Positions 1 through 14,677 are shown, counted from the first letter of the stretch. The stretch: DNA of 64,000 bases from Isoetes taiwanensis (GCA_021234155.1 JAJEKV010000004.1:18599310-18663309); one strand, 5' to 3'. A program made the numbers and translations. The notes: generated by a model not told the origin, from the letters alone.

Positions 1-720
1 TCTTTTGCCCTGGCCAAAAGAAATTTTGTCTGACCTTCCTTTGAGTCTTGTGCACCCGGGATGGTCCGCTAATGGACTATCATGCGCTTCATATAAGAGC
101 CTCATCCTTAACTCCAAATCATCTGGAATGCACATCCGACCTTTATAATACAAGACTCCACTAGATAATGAGTATTGTGGAAACTCAGTAGACCCCTTTT
201 TAATATTGGCAACCACCGGCCCAAAATACGGGTCTCTTGCCACCTTATCCATGAGATGAGCATCCCATTGACCCTAGAGCACACTAATAGAGGTCAAAAA
301 GGATCTACGAGACAAAGCATCTGCTATCACATTCTCCTTGCCCGACTGATACTCAGTGTCAAAATCATATTCATGCGGCTGCTTCACAAAAAAATTCAGA
401 TTTTGATGGTCAGTCTTCAATAAGAAATGACGACCTAATAGGTAGTGCCTCCATACACGCAAAGCATGTATAATTGCCAACATCTCCAATCCAAGGCAGC
501 ATATGAGCATCCAAGGAGTAGAGAAGATCCTCCCGCTCCATGTCCAAACCATGTGGTTGTGATTTTGAAATGTAACAAAATGTGCTTTGATGTGCTTGGA
601 AGAAATCTCTATATAAGAAACCTGGATGTGAAGTGGCATTAACAGATATGAGCTGTGGCTTGACATAGAACTACCTGCTTGTTTCATATAAAAGAGTTCA
701 TGGATTCCCTTTACTTGCAC
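1..720 (-). mobile_element. Ty3/gypsy pol remnant (RNase H and integrase zinc domain)
   Basis: Minus-strand frames keep pieces of gypsy pol. At roughly 280-560 there is an RNase H segment with the words RVWRHYLLGRHF, KTDHQNL and NVIADALSRR, typical of plant chromoviruses. At 1-160 lies DNA closely similar to 22280-22440, which encodes the H2C2 zinc domain of integrase. Frames are broken and the element runs off the left edge, so its LTRs cannot be assessed. It belongs to the same broad group as the elements at 17.6-23.1 and 32.7-44.6 kb. Confidence 0.8.
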
Positions 721-3056
721 TTTCGTAATATCATGGTATAGCCTTACTTGAGCTGATATTAATAGGTGCTTGATATGCTCTTACAACATAGTTTATTTTT
801 GCTTATTCTATAGTACTGACATGATTTGTCTATTTTACAGCCCCAGCCTTATGAAGTGCCCTTGATGCAGCCTTCAATGTAACAGTCCTGGCCACTTGAT
901 GGGCAATATACGTATTTATGTATGTATATATACATGCATGGCATATATGCAACATGAGTTCAAGGTTTTGTCTCTTTGGAAAAAGGATTGTTGCAGAACA
1001 TGAAAATAGGATCAATTCTGGGCAGTTTTGGAGCCCGAACTTGAGAGCATCATATCTCAGCAATCAAAGATCCTTTTTAGGCGATTTTTCTTTTAATGGA
1101 AAGATTTTTAAGTAAGCTTTTGGTTTGTGCCTGGTCAGACCGAAACTCATCCATATGAGAAAGTTATGATAGAAATAGTGATGCTGGGTCAGAATTGACT
1201 TCACTATGTATGATCTTCTACAGTTTGATTCTTGGAGCTATAAGACGATCTTTTGAGGCACAAGAAATTGGAAGAGATCCAGAGGTCCATGCATGAATCT
1301 CTGGAGAAAGCTTTGAGGAGGCCAGAGCTTGAAGATCACGTCAACTGCTGCATCAATCTTCTTCTTTCAGGTGGGGTTTTAAGACTTACATCTCGGCTCT
1401 TGTGCGTGCCAGGGATATGGATCTTAGTACCAGAGATGATGGTTGCTTGATGATTTACATGTGGTTTATGATTCGGGCATATAAGTTTGGATTAGAAGTT
1501 ATCATGAGATTACAGTTTGGGCATAAATCAGACAGCATCTCTTGCAGCAGCCGAGGAACGCCATCAAAGATAGATTATAGTAACTGCTTGAAAACCATAG
1601 GTTACAGGCCAAAATTAGGCTGTAATAGGTCGTTTTGGCATGGTAAGAGACTTTTGAGTGGAATTGAAGTAAACCGAGATGACAGATACGAACTTCCAGC
1701 ATGCCAAGATAGACTTCTGAATATTCTGGAATCGCTTGGGATTTGTTGGAACAGAAAACCAGGACCCAATTTGGATGGATTTAGGCTCAAGTGAGTCCAA
1801 ATCAATGGCCATAATAAGTATGGCTTTGTGCTGATCGACACCGAATTCCAATGCCATGCTGATGCTATGTCCATGTTTGTTGACTTCTTTGCTTTGATTT
1901 GCTAAGTTGTCGCTTTTAGTCATATTTATTGTCATGTCAAAACATAAGGGCAAGTAACATCCTGGATAGGAAGGGGTTGCATCTGAGCTTAGCCAACAGA
2001 GGAGATTGGGCATGAAGAGCTGGGCAAAATGATCATAATTTGTAAGAATATACATTGTTTGAATAATTATCTCACAATGGAAATTTGTAATTCATGTGAA
2101 CAATTTTAAAGAGTGCGATAAGATACATTTCTTGGCTCATGGAGATGGGGCATATAATAAGGAACAGTCTAGCATAAATACTATACATAGACGGTTGCTC
2201 GGCATCAAGGATAATAAAGTTTGGAATGGGGTTTGAATACTTATATCAGTTGCATAATCTATTGTTTAAATTTGGATTTTCCGGTTTGGAGAAAAACTTT
2301 TTTAGTTTTTTTCTTAACTTATTTCCCTAAGGTTTTAGGGGTTTTCGCTGCCTAAAAAAAAAAATTGATTTCCAAAAATCGCGATTGTTTTTTTCTATTA
2401 CGATTTTATTTGCCCTCTCTAATGTTCAGAATGCCCGCTGAAGGTGGCCGGATTAGGCATGATTGTGCAGGTGGCGATGGAGGCCTGCATGCTGGCCAGA
2501 TTAGGATGGGCATGCAAAGTCTGAAATGTATAGAAAGAAGAGGAAAGGCAGACAGTGGTCGGTGGGTAAAAATATTGGTTGAGATTTGGTTTCCTTTGAG
2601 GTGAGACTATTAAGCTTTGTTCTTCAAGAAGGGGTCAGATTATTCACCGAACATGCTGATTATTGTAACTTATACAAGTTTTTTGCAGAAGGTGGCAGGT
2701 TGCACCTGCATGCAAATTCGGCAGCTATAAGAAAGAGATAGGTCGAATGTTGCTGATATGAATTCAAGGTATGTCTCTTTTGAACCTGTTTGTTATGGCT
2801 GGTATCTCTGGTGTTAGATATTTTGAAATGCCTGATAGCTCTGGTGTTGATACCTCTGATGTTGAAAGAACGAAATGGCTTCCAAGCATGCTACAGGATG
2901 TTCCTTGGCAATTAATGAAACAGCTGATGACCCTGTTTTTCAAGTAGCTCTGCTATTCCATGTTCTTTGCCAGGTATTGATTCTAGGTTTGTCTATTGAT
3001 TCCATGTTCTAGATTTGTCTTTCCATGTTCTTCTAGGTATTGATTCTGGGTTGCGA

Positions 3057-3480
3057 TTAGGCAGTACTATGAGATCATATTAGTTTGGCAATGCCTATTA
3101 CCCTTATGACTGAATTTATAGCCAGTTCCATGCTCTGTGCAAAAGAATAGATGTGAAGTGATATCATATGGCTGTAGTTTATGCCAAGGCACATGTCTCT
3201 ACAATATAGTTAATATCTGGACAACATATAATTATGACTCCAGTAGATGATTCATGCAAAGGGCTCAATGCTAATTATTTTGTTAATAATCGAATGGGTT
3301 GCTATTAGGCGTTATTGTGAGAGCATATTAGTAGCAAAATGTATTGGTCTTATGACTGAATTTATAGCCAGTTCTATGCTTCCAAATGCTGTGCAAAAGA
3401 ACTGATATCAAGTGATATCATATAGCTGCAATTTATGCCAAGGCAAATGTCACTACAATATAGTTAATATGTGGGCAAAA
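3057..3480. repeat. Diverged direct duplication, ~240 bp unit
   Basis: The stretch starting near 3057 and the stretch starting near 3303 share a series of words in the same order, including CTTATGACTGAATTTATAGC, GTGCAAAAGAA, AAGTGATATCATAT and CTACAATATAGTTAATAT. This is an old tandem duplication with substitutions and small indels. No coding role is seen. Confidence 0.75.
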
Positions 3481-3524
3481 GAGGTCATATAATGAGTCTC
3501 CAATTTGTAGCATGACTCCAGTTT

Positions 3525-3774
3525 GTCGCAGTTGTATGTGGGCTACAAGGGTTCAGAAAATGCCATGATAAGATAACTTTGACAGCTTCATTAGGGACCA
3601 GCACATTTGCCAACTCCATAAGACTTGGTTGTCTTACCATTAAGGCTGAGTCGCAGTTGTATGTGGGCTACAAGGGTTCAGAAAAAGCCATGACAAGATA
3701 ACCTTGGCAACTTCACTAGGGACCAGCACATTTGCCAATTCCATAAGACTTGGTTGCCTTACCATTAAGGCTGA
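3525..3774. repeat. Tandem duplication, period 125 bp, two copies
   Basis: The unit beginning GTCGCAGTTGTATGTGGG occurs at 3525 and again at 3650. The copies differ at few positions and each ends with ACCATTAAGGCTGAG. A recent local duplication without coding content. Confidence 0.9.
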
Positions 3775-5593
3775 GTATCTTACAATCCATGTCTTCAAAT
3801 TTTGTAGCAGTTCTGTCTGCACTACAAGGAGTTAGCTTGGAGACAGCAAGTCAGTGGGCACAAAAATTCATTCAGATATAATATTACTGACCTACGAGCT
3901 ATAGGTTGAGATGTGTGTTTCTGGAAAGGACTTTAGTATGAATACATTTCCCTTCATTAATAATCAATGTTCTTCCTCTCAAGATAATGAATATGACTTC
4001 ATTTGGTTTTGATCACAGTTAATAGTTTCAAACAATGGATTAGAATGTGCTGCCACATGCTGCTTCCATTGCTGGGCGTATACCCTCCTCCCTGGGGCCA
4101 CATTTCATCTAGGCCCTTCCTCCTGGACGTTGCCCAATGTTTGCACTCCACATTATAATTTGGTTTTCTCGGACATGGCAGTCATGAAGCACAAAGTCCA
4201 TTTCTGGCATTTTACATGGAAGATAATACTCGATTTTTATTCTGCGATTTCGTTTGGGCATGGTTTGTGGCCATGTGTTAGTGTCGTGTCATATTTTTGT
4301 TGGAGTATGTTGTTCAAATGTTTGGGTAGCTTCTTTAGTTGCATCCCATTTCGGATTTCGTTATGTCTTATCCATTCATTTGTTTTTCCAGTTTCAGAAG
4401 GATTTTTAGTGGGTGGGAAAAACTTCAAAAAGAAGGTTTCTTAGAGTGCCTATAGTAATATGACTCCTCTCCTCTACAATAATACTTTGCCCAATTCTTT
4501 CCTGTCGGTATGTGTTTTTTATAAATGATATTGTTGTTTTCCATTTGATGATTATCTTAAGACAACATAACTGGATTTGCAAAATTAATGTTGGAGCATC
4601 CCTGTTGTGAAAGGTAAGAGGACTTCCATTTATTGTTCTGTTAGGTCTCATGAAAAGAACTCAAGCTGAACGTCATATGGCAGCTAGACTCTATGTTGAA
4701 GAGTGGTGTCTGAATCTCATATTGCCAATTCATTTAACTACTTGAAGGAGATGGTGGGTACATTATTTTCAAAAGCAATCACATCTCATATGCTTTCTGG
4801 TTCTTGACGGGTTTAAGCTTCTGAAGTGCAAAGAAGAACATTTTTAGAAAATCGTGTAGAATATGTTTGGCTAGCTGTATCTATGTATTTTATGTCATTT
4901 GCTGCATAGTGCAAACTACATCTTAATTTTACTAGTACATCATTGTCCACTCATTAGTTCATAGGTCTACTAGCTAGACAATTAAAGTACAATTATTTTT
5001 TATGCATTTCTACACAGGAATAGAGTGTAGCTGTATTATCTAGGCAAATTATAGTTATCCTTTGCATTCTACGTGTGCCAAAGCATCCATTCTTTCACTT
5101 CCATTGGGAGAATATTGTAACATCAGTGCAATCGAGATTTTAAGTTTAGTTTGGTAATTACCAGAATGCTGATGTTGGTTGACAGGAAGCACAAACTAAA
5201 CCAGTGAAATGAAATGCCAAGAGCAGATTTGATGTTGAGCATGCAGAACTGCTGAGCACTTCCTCAAGGAGAGCTATGGGACAAGTTTTGCATTTAGCAG
5301 GTGAGATAGAGACCCTACTCACTATCTCTGTACTTGCTGGAAATGAACAGAAGTCATGCCAACTGCCCAATTTGCCAAATAATTGTAGTACGTCTTAATG
5401 TTGTTGTAACCGTAATGAGGATGCATATAGTTGTGGTTGTTAACAATATCTTTAGCTTTCATTAGCAATGCTCTGGTATAAGATCAACTGTTACATATAG
5501 TCTCCTAAATTAGAATCCCAAGTACAGGTCTGTAGTGTAAAAGTCACATCTTATAGATTCTTCTTCCAGTTATTGATCTTAGTAAATCAATTA

Positions 5594-6207
5594 GAATGAG
5601 AATGAGAATGAGAATGATTTTTTATCGTCCACTGAGGCCAATCGGCCTATGGGACCCACAAGGAGCGCAGCAAACTTATTACTGTCCGGGTTAAAAAACC
5701 CCCGCCCCGAAGGGTTTTCGAGCGAAAAACCGTGGCAGTAATAAGAATGCTGTCAAACTGTACAAGTATACATCAATGTATATATACATGTCAAGTGTGT
5801 GCCCGAGGACATAGCTGATCTCGCATGTCCATAACCTCCTGAAGGTATGATCCCAGCACCCGTACGGATGTTGTGCTCAATGTCACATGTAACGGCTGGC
5901 CAGGCCTGACCAACTCAGCATAGCGCGTCCGAATTTGATCATATGTTGGGCAACTTTGAAGGGTATGAGATTCATCCTCAATAACTCCCATTTGGCAGCA
6001 TTGACAGAGCATGTCCTGGCGTGGCTCACCAATCCATCTGCCTGTCTCAATTCGAAGATGATGTGCCCCTGTGCGAATGGAGGCAATGAGTCTGCGCCTT
6101 TTCATGGGCAAGTGGGTACGCAGGTAGCATTGCGGGCCTCGTTCCAATGTGGGATTTATGTGGCGCTGATAGTGTGCTGTCTTGACATGTTCAAGGGCAG
6201 GTCTGTG
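5594..6207 (-). mobile_element. 5'-truncated LINE: C-terminus of ORF2 plus 3' UTR
   Basis: The minus-strand frame 5791-6147 encodes the C-terminal zinc-knuckle region of a plant LINE reverse transcriptase. It shows MLCQCC, then about ten residues on SHTLQSCP and TYDQIRTRYAEL, i.e. the CxxC-HxxxxC arrangement of the zf-RVT domain. Downstream on the minus strand follows a 3' UTR, and the element ends at 5594-5617 in a simple-repeat tail (AATGAG on the plus strand). The same 3' UTR, with the words GGTCCCATAGGCCGATTGG and GGACGATAAAA, recurs in four short copies at 14.9-15.5 and 23.1-23.8 kb. The 5' part is missing, as usual for LINEs. Confidence 0.85.
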
Positions 6208-6480
6208 GGGTAAATCTCACATCTTATAGATTCTTCTTCTAGGTATTGATCTTAGTAAAGCAGTTGGAACTAGGAAATCAATTAGAACTAGGTCTTTGCA
6301 GGTCTGTAGGGTAAATCTCACATCTTATAGATTCTTCTTCTAGGTGTTGATCTTAGTAAAGCAATTGGAACTAGGTCTTTGCAAGTCTGTAGGGTAAATC
6401 CACATCTTATAGATTCTTCTTCTTCTTCGTGGCGTGACGTTAAAACTACTATCTATCTATCTATCTATTGATCTTAGTAA
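6208..6480. repeat. Imperfect tandem repeat array with short microsatellite
   Basis: Three partial units share CACATCTTATAGATTCTTC, TTGATCTTAGTAAAGCA and GGAACTAGG. A related unit lies on the other side of the LINE at 5528-5600, so the LINE sits inside this array. A (TCTA)n tract lies at 6448-6472. Confidence 0.75.
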
Positions 6481-7540
6481 AGCAGTTGGAACTAGGAAAG
6501 GTTATGTTTAGCCATTTATTTTCTACAAATGTAAATGAGTTCTCAAAGTTTCTTTGTACTGCCATATTTTGTCCTAGCTGAAATGCATGGTCATATTCAT
6601 ATCATTTTTATTTTTGATAATTTTTGACTCCTAAATGCATTTAACAACTTTAAGTGCAATATGTGGAAAGATGTGTTCATGAGTTATTTAAGGCCTTTTA
6701 TCATGATAAAAATTCTGTTTCATATTGCCAAATAGTTTATGCAGGGCAAGCCGGTCACGTCACTATCTCATGTACTACGATGACTGCAGGATGTTGCAGG
6801 TTTATTGAAGATGGATGCCAACATTTCTTCTGCATCAGAAAAGCTCTTCTTTCTTTATTCTCTTCACAAAAAATGTCATAACTTCAAACGAAGTGATAGA
6901 GTAAGAGAGAACGTGTTTCTTAAAAAGATGTGGCATGATAGGCTTCTCTGAAGTTTAGGACCCTAAAACAGCTAATTTCTACTGGACTTGGTTAGGGATG
7001 CAATCTTGCTCCTAAAAACTTTTTTATCATAGTTAGAGATCCAAAACTCCCTTTTAGATGAAATTTATTACATTTGAAATCTCTTCTAGACATATTTTAG
7101 ATATATAAAATCGTTGTCTTGCTGCTCCATTGCCAGCTCTCTTAACAAATATATATTTGAAAGATATATTTGAAAAGAATTGCTGTAGTAAAAATAATAG
7201 ATTATTGTCTTGAAATATATATTTAAAAAGAATTACTATAGTAAAAATAATAGATCATTGTCTTGCAAGTCCACTGTCAGCTCCCTTCACAAATATTATT
7301 ATAACAACTCAATAGAGTATTGGATTGTGGTGAAATTTGTTTTCCTAGAAAGCCTCTGAAAACGTTTTCTAGGGATGTGTAGCATGATATATTTTGTCGC
7401 AACCATCAGCTCAATGATTTCATGAGTTCTTAACCAATACTTAACTGCAGACATATTGCACACATTGTTCAACTAAAGGTTGAGCATTGACGAATCAGTT
7501 TTGTTGTGGTCTACTTGACGTAGAAACACAAAGTTATTAT
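6481..7540. other. AT-rich intergenic DNA, nothing recognised
   Basis: No frame with family motifs and no clear repeat boundaries. Two near-copies of a short AT-rich segment with AGTAAAAATAATAGAT occur at about 7185 and 7240. Confidence 0.4.
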
Positions 7541-7544
7541 GCAG

Positions 7545-7985
7545 ACCACTTTGTATTTCATTTGCATGTGGTATATTTGATGTAGGAGCATAAAAAGTTG
7601 TAATCCACACGACTCTTTGTATCTCATTTGCATGTGGTCTATTTGAGGTAGGAGCATAAAAAGTTGTAATCCACATGACTCGGCTTCACAACTCCTATTA
7701 GGCGAGTTTGTTAAAGAGAAGAAATAGATATTCATAATACATGCAAAATGTGAGAAAATTGTAGGCAAATAAAATGTACTACACGTACCACCTTCCCCAT
7801 TTGTGAACTGAAAATTTTGATTTTCGTAATATATGCAAAACGTGAGAAAAATTCTAGGCAAATAAAATGTACCTATTTGTGAACTGAAAATTTTGATTTT
7901 CATCATATATGCGAAACGTGAGAAAAATTCTAGGCAAATAAAATGTACCTACAAGTACCACCTTCCCCATTTGTAAACTATTACA
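7545..7985. repeat. Two adjacent tandem arrays (about 65 bp x2, about 83 bp x3)
   Basis: At about 7550-7680 two units share TTTGCATGTGGT, ATTTGA and GTAGGAGCATAAAAAGTTG. At about 7730-7985 three units share GTGAGAAAA, TAGGCAAATAAAATGTAC and CATTTGTGAACTGAAAATT. Minus-strand open frames across them are by-products of the repetition. Confidence 0.85.
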
Positions 7986-8348
7986 TGCTCTAAGATAACA
8001 ACCCATTGCTAAAATCCAACAAACAAAATGCACAACCCATTGCTAAGACCAGACAAATAGGCTAGGATTGCCATGCATCCAAACTATCTATTTTAACAGA
8101 TGACCATATTACAAATAACACATGCCATGCCATGCCACATGTGTTGAAGTTTGCAACTATGAATGCTTTCTTTTGCAACAACAATTGAACAATCACAATT
8201 AATATATTCCATATTCTTCAATATGACATAAATATTGTATAAAATCAAATAACAACTATAGTCAGTTACAATAAGACATCCGGGCCTAGCAGGCAATAGC
8301 ACTACTATCATACCATATATAAAGCATGTTCCCCTCTTATTTTCTTTG

Positions 8349-8410
8349 ATGGAAAAAAAAACCTGGATTCGACACGTGTCCCTAAAAAACCTGGATTCGA
8401 CACGTGTCCC
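8349..8410. repeat. Short direct duplication
   Basis: The word CCTGGATTCGACACGTGTCC occurs twice, about 30 bp apart, separated by A-rich DNA. Confidence 0.85.
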
Positions 8411-8659
8411 TGAAAAAAAAAAGGAAATATTTTGAGGGCCGTTTTCTTCGGCTGCAAGCAAGCGCGCCCGGCCCTGCAGAGCAAGCAATCCGGCATGGTT
8501 CCCCTTTCTTGCTCTGCAAGCAATCCACCTTGCCGGAGTTCATTTCCTATATCATTCCTTTTTCCCGCTTTTACAGCAGCCCACCTTGATTAAATGCTTC
8601 GTATTCCATTGAGAAAGGGGGGAGATTTGCAGCAGAGACTTATTGGCAGGAAACCATGG

Positions 8660-9400
8660 GCCGATGGTTCCATTGGCGGTGCATTTTTTAAGTTTCCTTA
8701 TTCTTTCCTTATTCATAGCGACTGCTCCGGCGAAAGCCATTAGTTTGCAAAGCTTAGTGTATTCCTTAAGTTTTCTTAGTTTTCTTATCGTCTTCTTATT
8801 GATTCGGCAGTGGAGCGACTGCTCCGGCGATTCTCTGAGAGCTGGCTAAGCCTCTGCCATTTGCAGGTGCAACAAGGTGCATATTATTTCCTTGGTCCTG
8901 CATATCAGGCTTCTTAATTCGACGCCAAAAGCTTCTTAATTTCTCTATTTTGAACTGTGAATCGCCATTCTTACGTTCCTTTCTTGCCGGAGGAGCGATC
9001 TGCGAACTATACTTTTTAGTAGCTGGATTCCAGACAAAACATGTTTTTTCTTCTAATAGCTCCTTTAGATTGGACATTTCCTTCTCTTGCCAACTTCGGC
9101 TTTCATTGATGTAATTGATTGGGGCAGAATCATGCCAGTAGAGCCACTTGATGAAGTGAAAAACTCAGTAAGTGGCATTTGGAGGCAGAGCAATCATTCT
9201 TCTTTTATTATCTTTTCTATTCTTCTTTTATTATCTTTTCTAGAATATCTTTCTCTCGTGCAGGTTAACTGGGATGCACTAGAACACTATAGATGAATCA
9301 TTGGACGGGTTCATGCACATGGGATGCGTGTCATGCTAACATTGTTTCTTCTTGCTCTGGCAACATTCTTGAGAGATATAATAAATCAGGTATGTTCCAA
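8660..9400 (+). pseudogene. SFR2: Decayed SFR2-like galactolipid galactosyltransferase (GH1 family)
   Basis: Two exon-like blocks read in order. At about 9107-9169 the frame gives VIDWGRIMPVEPLDEVKNS followed by a GT splice donor. After an AG acceptor, about 9264-9390 gives VNWDALEHYR, a stop, then IIGRVHAHGMRVMLTLF and a GT donor. This matches the segment of SENSITIVE TO FREEZING 2 around its VDWSRIMPVEP motif and the following HYKWIL...GMKVMLTLF helix. The intact protein sits in the chloroplast outer envelope and transfers galactose between galactolipids during freezing. Here the conserved Trp codon is TGA, the expected HHSLPPW after TLF is not kept, and no later catalytic exons are recognisable. 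A possible N-terminal relic (IATAPAKA) lies near 8710. I infer a dead copy. Confidence 0.7.
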
Positions 9401-9570
9401 TTTAAGTTCTAATTTGAGTTCCTCTTTTTGCTGTGTATGTACGACATTCATAATAAAGGTGGCCTTGAATTTAGAAGCAGTCTGGTTTATTTGACGTATT
9501 TACCCAGTGAATTTGAAAAATGCGTACCTAGCGACTTTCTTAGATCATTCTTTCAGCTTCTCCCTCAGAT

Positions 9571-9870
9571 TCACGAGCTTCGGCATCCCGGCTCATGAAT
9601 TCCTTCATAGTGCTCCTCAATTTTGGCGATTTCGGTTCTACGGATCGAAATCCGGCTCTGAACAAGCGCCTCCTTCATCGCTTCCGACAAGCTTGGCGGC
9701 CTCGCATCCAGGTACTTCAGCACATATTCTATATTATTTACAAGCCTGTCTGCTAGAGTCCTGCTAAAATCTTCCCTTACCACAACCCTAAGTAGGGTCA
9801 CTCCTGTGCATCTGGTGCCATTGTATATGCTATGAGTAAGGGAGATATTTAAGTAGTTTTTATTGGGCAA
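9571..9870 (-). other. Unrecognised 99-codon open frame
   Basis: A minus-strand open frame with an acidic/basic helical segment (about residues 30-95, e.g. SEAMKEALVQSRISIRRTE). I do not recognise a family. It lies downstream of the SFR2-like relic, on the other strand, and may be an insertion or chance. Confidence 0.2.
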
Positions 9871-9879
9871 AAGGGTTTT

Positions 9880-12200
9880 ATCAGGTTGATGCTAACAATG
9901 ATATCTCTGAGGTTCCTTCTATGGCAAGGTCCCGCTACAACAGGGTGTTTGCTAAGATTTGGGCGGGCCAGCACGCGTCGGGTGTTCTTAGGTTTTGATC
10001 CCGTGATTCGAGAGTAAGTTCTTCTACTTTGCTTTGTTTGTGTGGTGCATTGCGGCTTACCATTGTGAATCCAAGCAGTTAATCAATGAACAGGATTTTT
10101 GCATGCTTGTGATGACCTGGCTTACTCCACAATGCGTGATCTTTTGTTGAAGGGTAAGAGCTGAATTTATGTTTTATGGTTGCAATAGAGCTTTTGTTAC
10201 TAACTCTGTTCTAAACAGATAATGAAGATTGAATATCAAAGGTGGCGGGCATTTTGAGCTCGCACTTTGAGGTTGCGATCAATTTAGCCGATTAACACAA
10301 GATTTCAGTTGTAGAACCAAGGCATGTTCTTCTTCCGTCTTTTTCCCTGTGGGTTTTTAACATGCCAATTGACTGATCATCTTCATTTCAATGCAGCGAG
10401 CTCGATTTGAAGGGTCTGTGCTTTCTTCATGCTATGAGAGTCCCCTTTTTGAAACTTTAGCATAACCCAAGGTCTCTGCATCCTTCAATTTTATTTTTGG
10501 CTCATGGCTACAAATATATTAAAAGCTTGCAAAATCTACGTGATATGAATGCAACACCACTTTGGATTGAGGAGTAAGCAGAGTACGACGATTTAAGCAT
10601 GATCAAATTGAACTGGTTGATGCTCATGCCTGAATCCTCTAGGCACTACTTTCTCGTGTATTTTGTAGAAGATTTTCTTCTATCGGGTTCCACAAATGAA
10701 TGCTTTTTCTATTTTCAATTAACATAGGCTCTTCTTGCTGGCACTTGTGTGCGGTCCCGGGTTCTTTAGAGCATACATGCATTCTATCGCAACAAAAATG
10801 CGGAATTAAAAATGCCATAAAGTTTTCAATTGTACCAAGTTTTGGTAAGCATGGTAATATATTTAAGTGCATGTCCAAGTGAATCCAAAAAATTGTATAT
10901 TTTTTAACATCATAAATTATAACAGAAGATGGCATAGAGGACACATAAATTATAACAGAGGCTGGCATAGAGGACGCATCTTGTGCCTTTCTTATCCTCA
11001 ATATTTGTTACAAAATCTTTTTACTAGCCAACCTTGTGCAATCGATGAGGAAGGCAAATGTGTGTCAAAAGGTATCCTGTGGCAACTACCACGTCTTACC
11101 TTCAGTCACTAACGGTACTCCAGATATGAATGCGTGTTATGCATGGGGCAACAATTTGTGTGGCCATTTAGAACTAGCAGATGTCGAAAGAAGAAACTAC
11201 TAAAAGAAACTACTGAGCTACTCGACGCAGTGAAGGGATTGTGAAGTTATGTCAATTATAGACATAGCTTGCAGAGCGTTCCATAGTCCCATATTTACTT
11301 CCTGTCAAATCCTTTCAATCAAAGCTTTCCCCTCTTAGCCACTAGACATATGGAACGACAAGAATCTTATGTTGGTGCTAGACATTCACATTTCCAGAGC
11401 TAAGCTGGATAAAGTAGTGGAAGCTTGGCCTCAAAACTGGCATAAATGATTGTTGTTATCCTAATTTACTTTTCAGCCTATTGAGGAGCCACAAGGATTA
11501 TGATTGAATTTGCCATCCTAAGTTCTTAAAAGTTCTACACCAAAAATTTTGTGCTGACCATCTATTATACATTTCAACTTTCAAGGATGTTTCCAAGCAT
11601 ATCTACCATAGGGGATCATGACTCTACATGTAGGGCTCGTGTTGCAATTGATTTTCATAATTTATTTGGTGGTAGTAAAACTCACGCTTACCTAGATTTT
11701 TAGCTCATGATTTGTACCATTCACAATTTTCATTGTTTCATTTCTCAACTTGACGTAGCATAAACCAATCACAATCCGTCTTCATGGGCAAACAACCACC
11801 AAAAAAGGAGAGGAAGAAGAGATCATAAATCAAGTATTATAAATCAAGCATTTGTTGAGCAACTTAATGAATTTGGTGCAAGATAAATGGTTTAAAAATT
11901 GTAATGGTTAAATGGTTCAAAACCTAATAATGATATTATTTTCTAATGTAGATGTTGTTCCTAGTGTTTGCATGGAACATTATATGCTCAACAAGTGAAG
12001 GAATCGCTAAAGAAGGCAAATGGCGTTAAATATAGCAATTTCAAATTTTTGTCTAACTACACTCTAACTACTAGTCATATGCATTTGACAATAAATTTAA
12101 TTTATTTTTGAAGAAAGAAACCAACAATATTTTCCCATATAGAAATAGCTTTCCATAATGCATGTTCTAGCGTGTATAGACGAGTTGGGGAAGAGAAACG
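9880..12200. other. Gene-poor stretch with one short duplication
   Basis: No family motif was found on either strand. At about 10912-10977 a 33-bp unit (ATAAATTATAACAGA...GGCATAGAGGAC) is duplicated. The interval may be the body of the Helitron whose 3' end lies at 12414, but I could not fix a 5' TC terminus. Confidence 0.4.
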
Positions 12201-12202
12201 TT

Positions 12203-12226
12203 CGCGGCGGCCGATAGGCCGCCGCG
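12203..12226. other. Perfect GC-rich hairpin
   Basis: CGCGGCGGCC and GGCCGCCGCG form a perfect 10-bp stem with the loop GATA, in AT-rich surroundings. Flanking GAAAC and GTTTC can extend the stem after a bulge. It lies about 190 bp before the Helitron 3' end and may be an inner hairpin of that element. Confidence 0.8.
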
Positions 12227-12385
12227 ATAAGTTTCTTGTAAGTACAATGCATATTCTATACAACTTTCAAAATTTTAACATTTGATTTTAATGCCACTAT
12301 TGTCAAATCAATTCAACATCAGCATTCTTGCATTTCTCTCTTAGCCACCTTCCAAGTTTAACGAGGTATTATAGAATGTATTTAT

Positions 12386-12414
12386 GCCCGGCAACGCCGG
12401 GCACCCGTTACTAG
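12386..12414 (+). mobile_element. Helitron 3' terminus
   Basis: A perfect 7-bp stem GCCCGGC / GCCGGGC with a 3-nt loop (12386-12402) is followed after 8 nt by CTAG (12411-12414) and then T. This is the classical 3' end of plant Helitrons: a short GC hairpin, CTRR terminus, insertion before T. It lies only about 130 bp past the IMD stop codon, so the element sits in or next to the IMD 3' untranslated region. Confidence 0.8.
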
Positions 12415-12473
12415 TGTTTATTAGAAGCTAAGGAAGTAGCTTTTCTATATTAATATCAGGCCCCTCAGGGCAA

Positions 12474-12510
12474 TGATATAATAATAATAATATAATAATA
12501 ATAATATTAA
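12474..12510. repeat. ATA/ATT microsatellite
   Basis: Run of TAATAA-type trinucleotides just downstream of the IMD stop codon. Confidence 0.9.
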
Positions 12511-12542
12511 GAAATAAAACCATAGGTAAGTGATCTTATGAT

Positions 12543-14677
<2,135 letters not shown>

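Larger units (their letters stand above)
721..5590. other. Gene-poor stretch, no recognisable coding gene
   Basis: I read both strands and found only short open frames without family motifs. Part of it (about 960-1220) resembles retrotransposon leader or LTR sequence in style, but no paired LTR or PBS is visible. The only clear structure is two old tandem duplications between 3.05 and 3.78 kb, listed separately. Host exons of an unknown gene cannot be excluded. Confidence 0.4.

Noticed and set aside
4130-4444. 104-codon hydrophobic plus ORF as a membrane protein
   Set aside because: Cys/Phe-rich composition typical of T-rich non-coding DNA; no homologous motif, no splice context.
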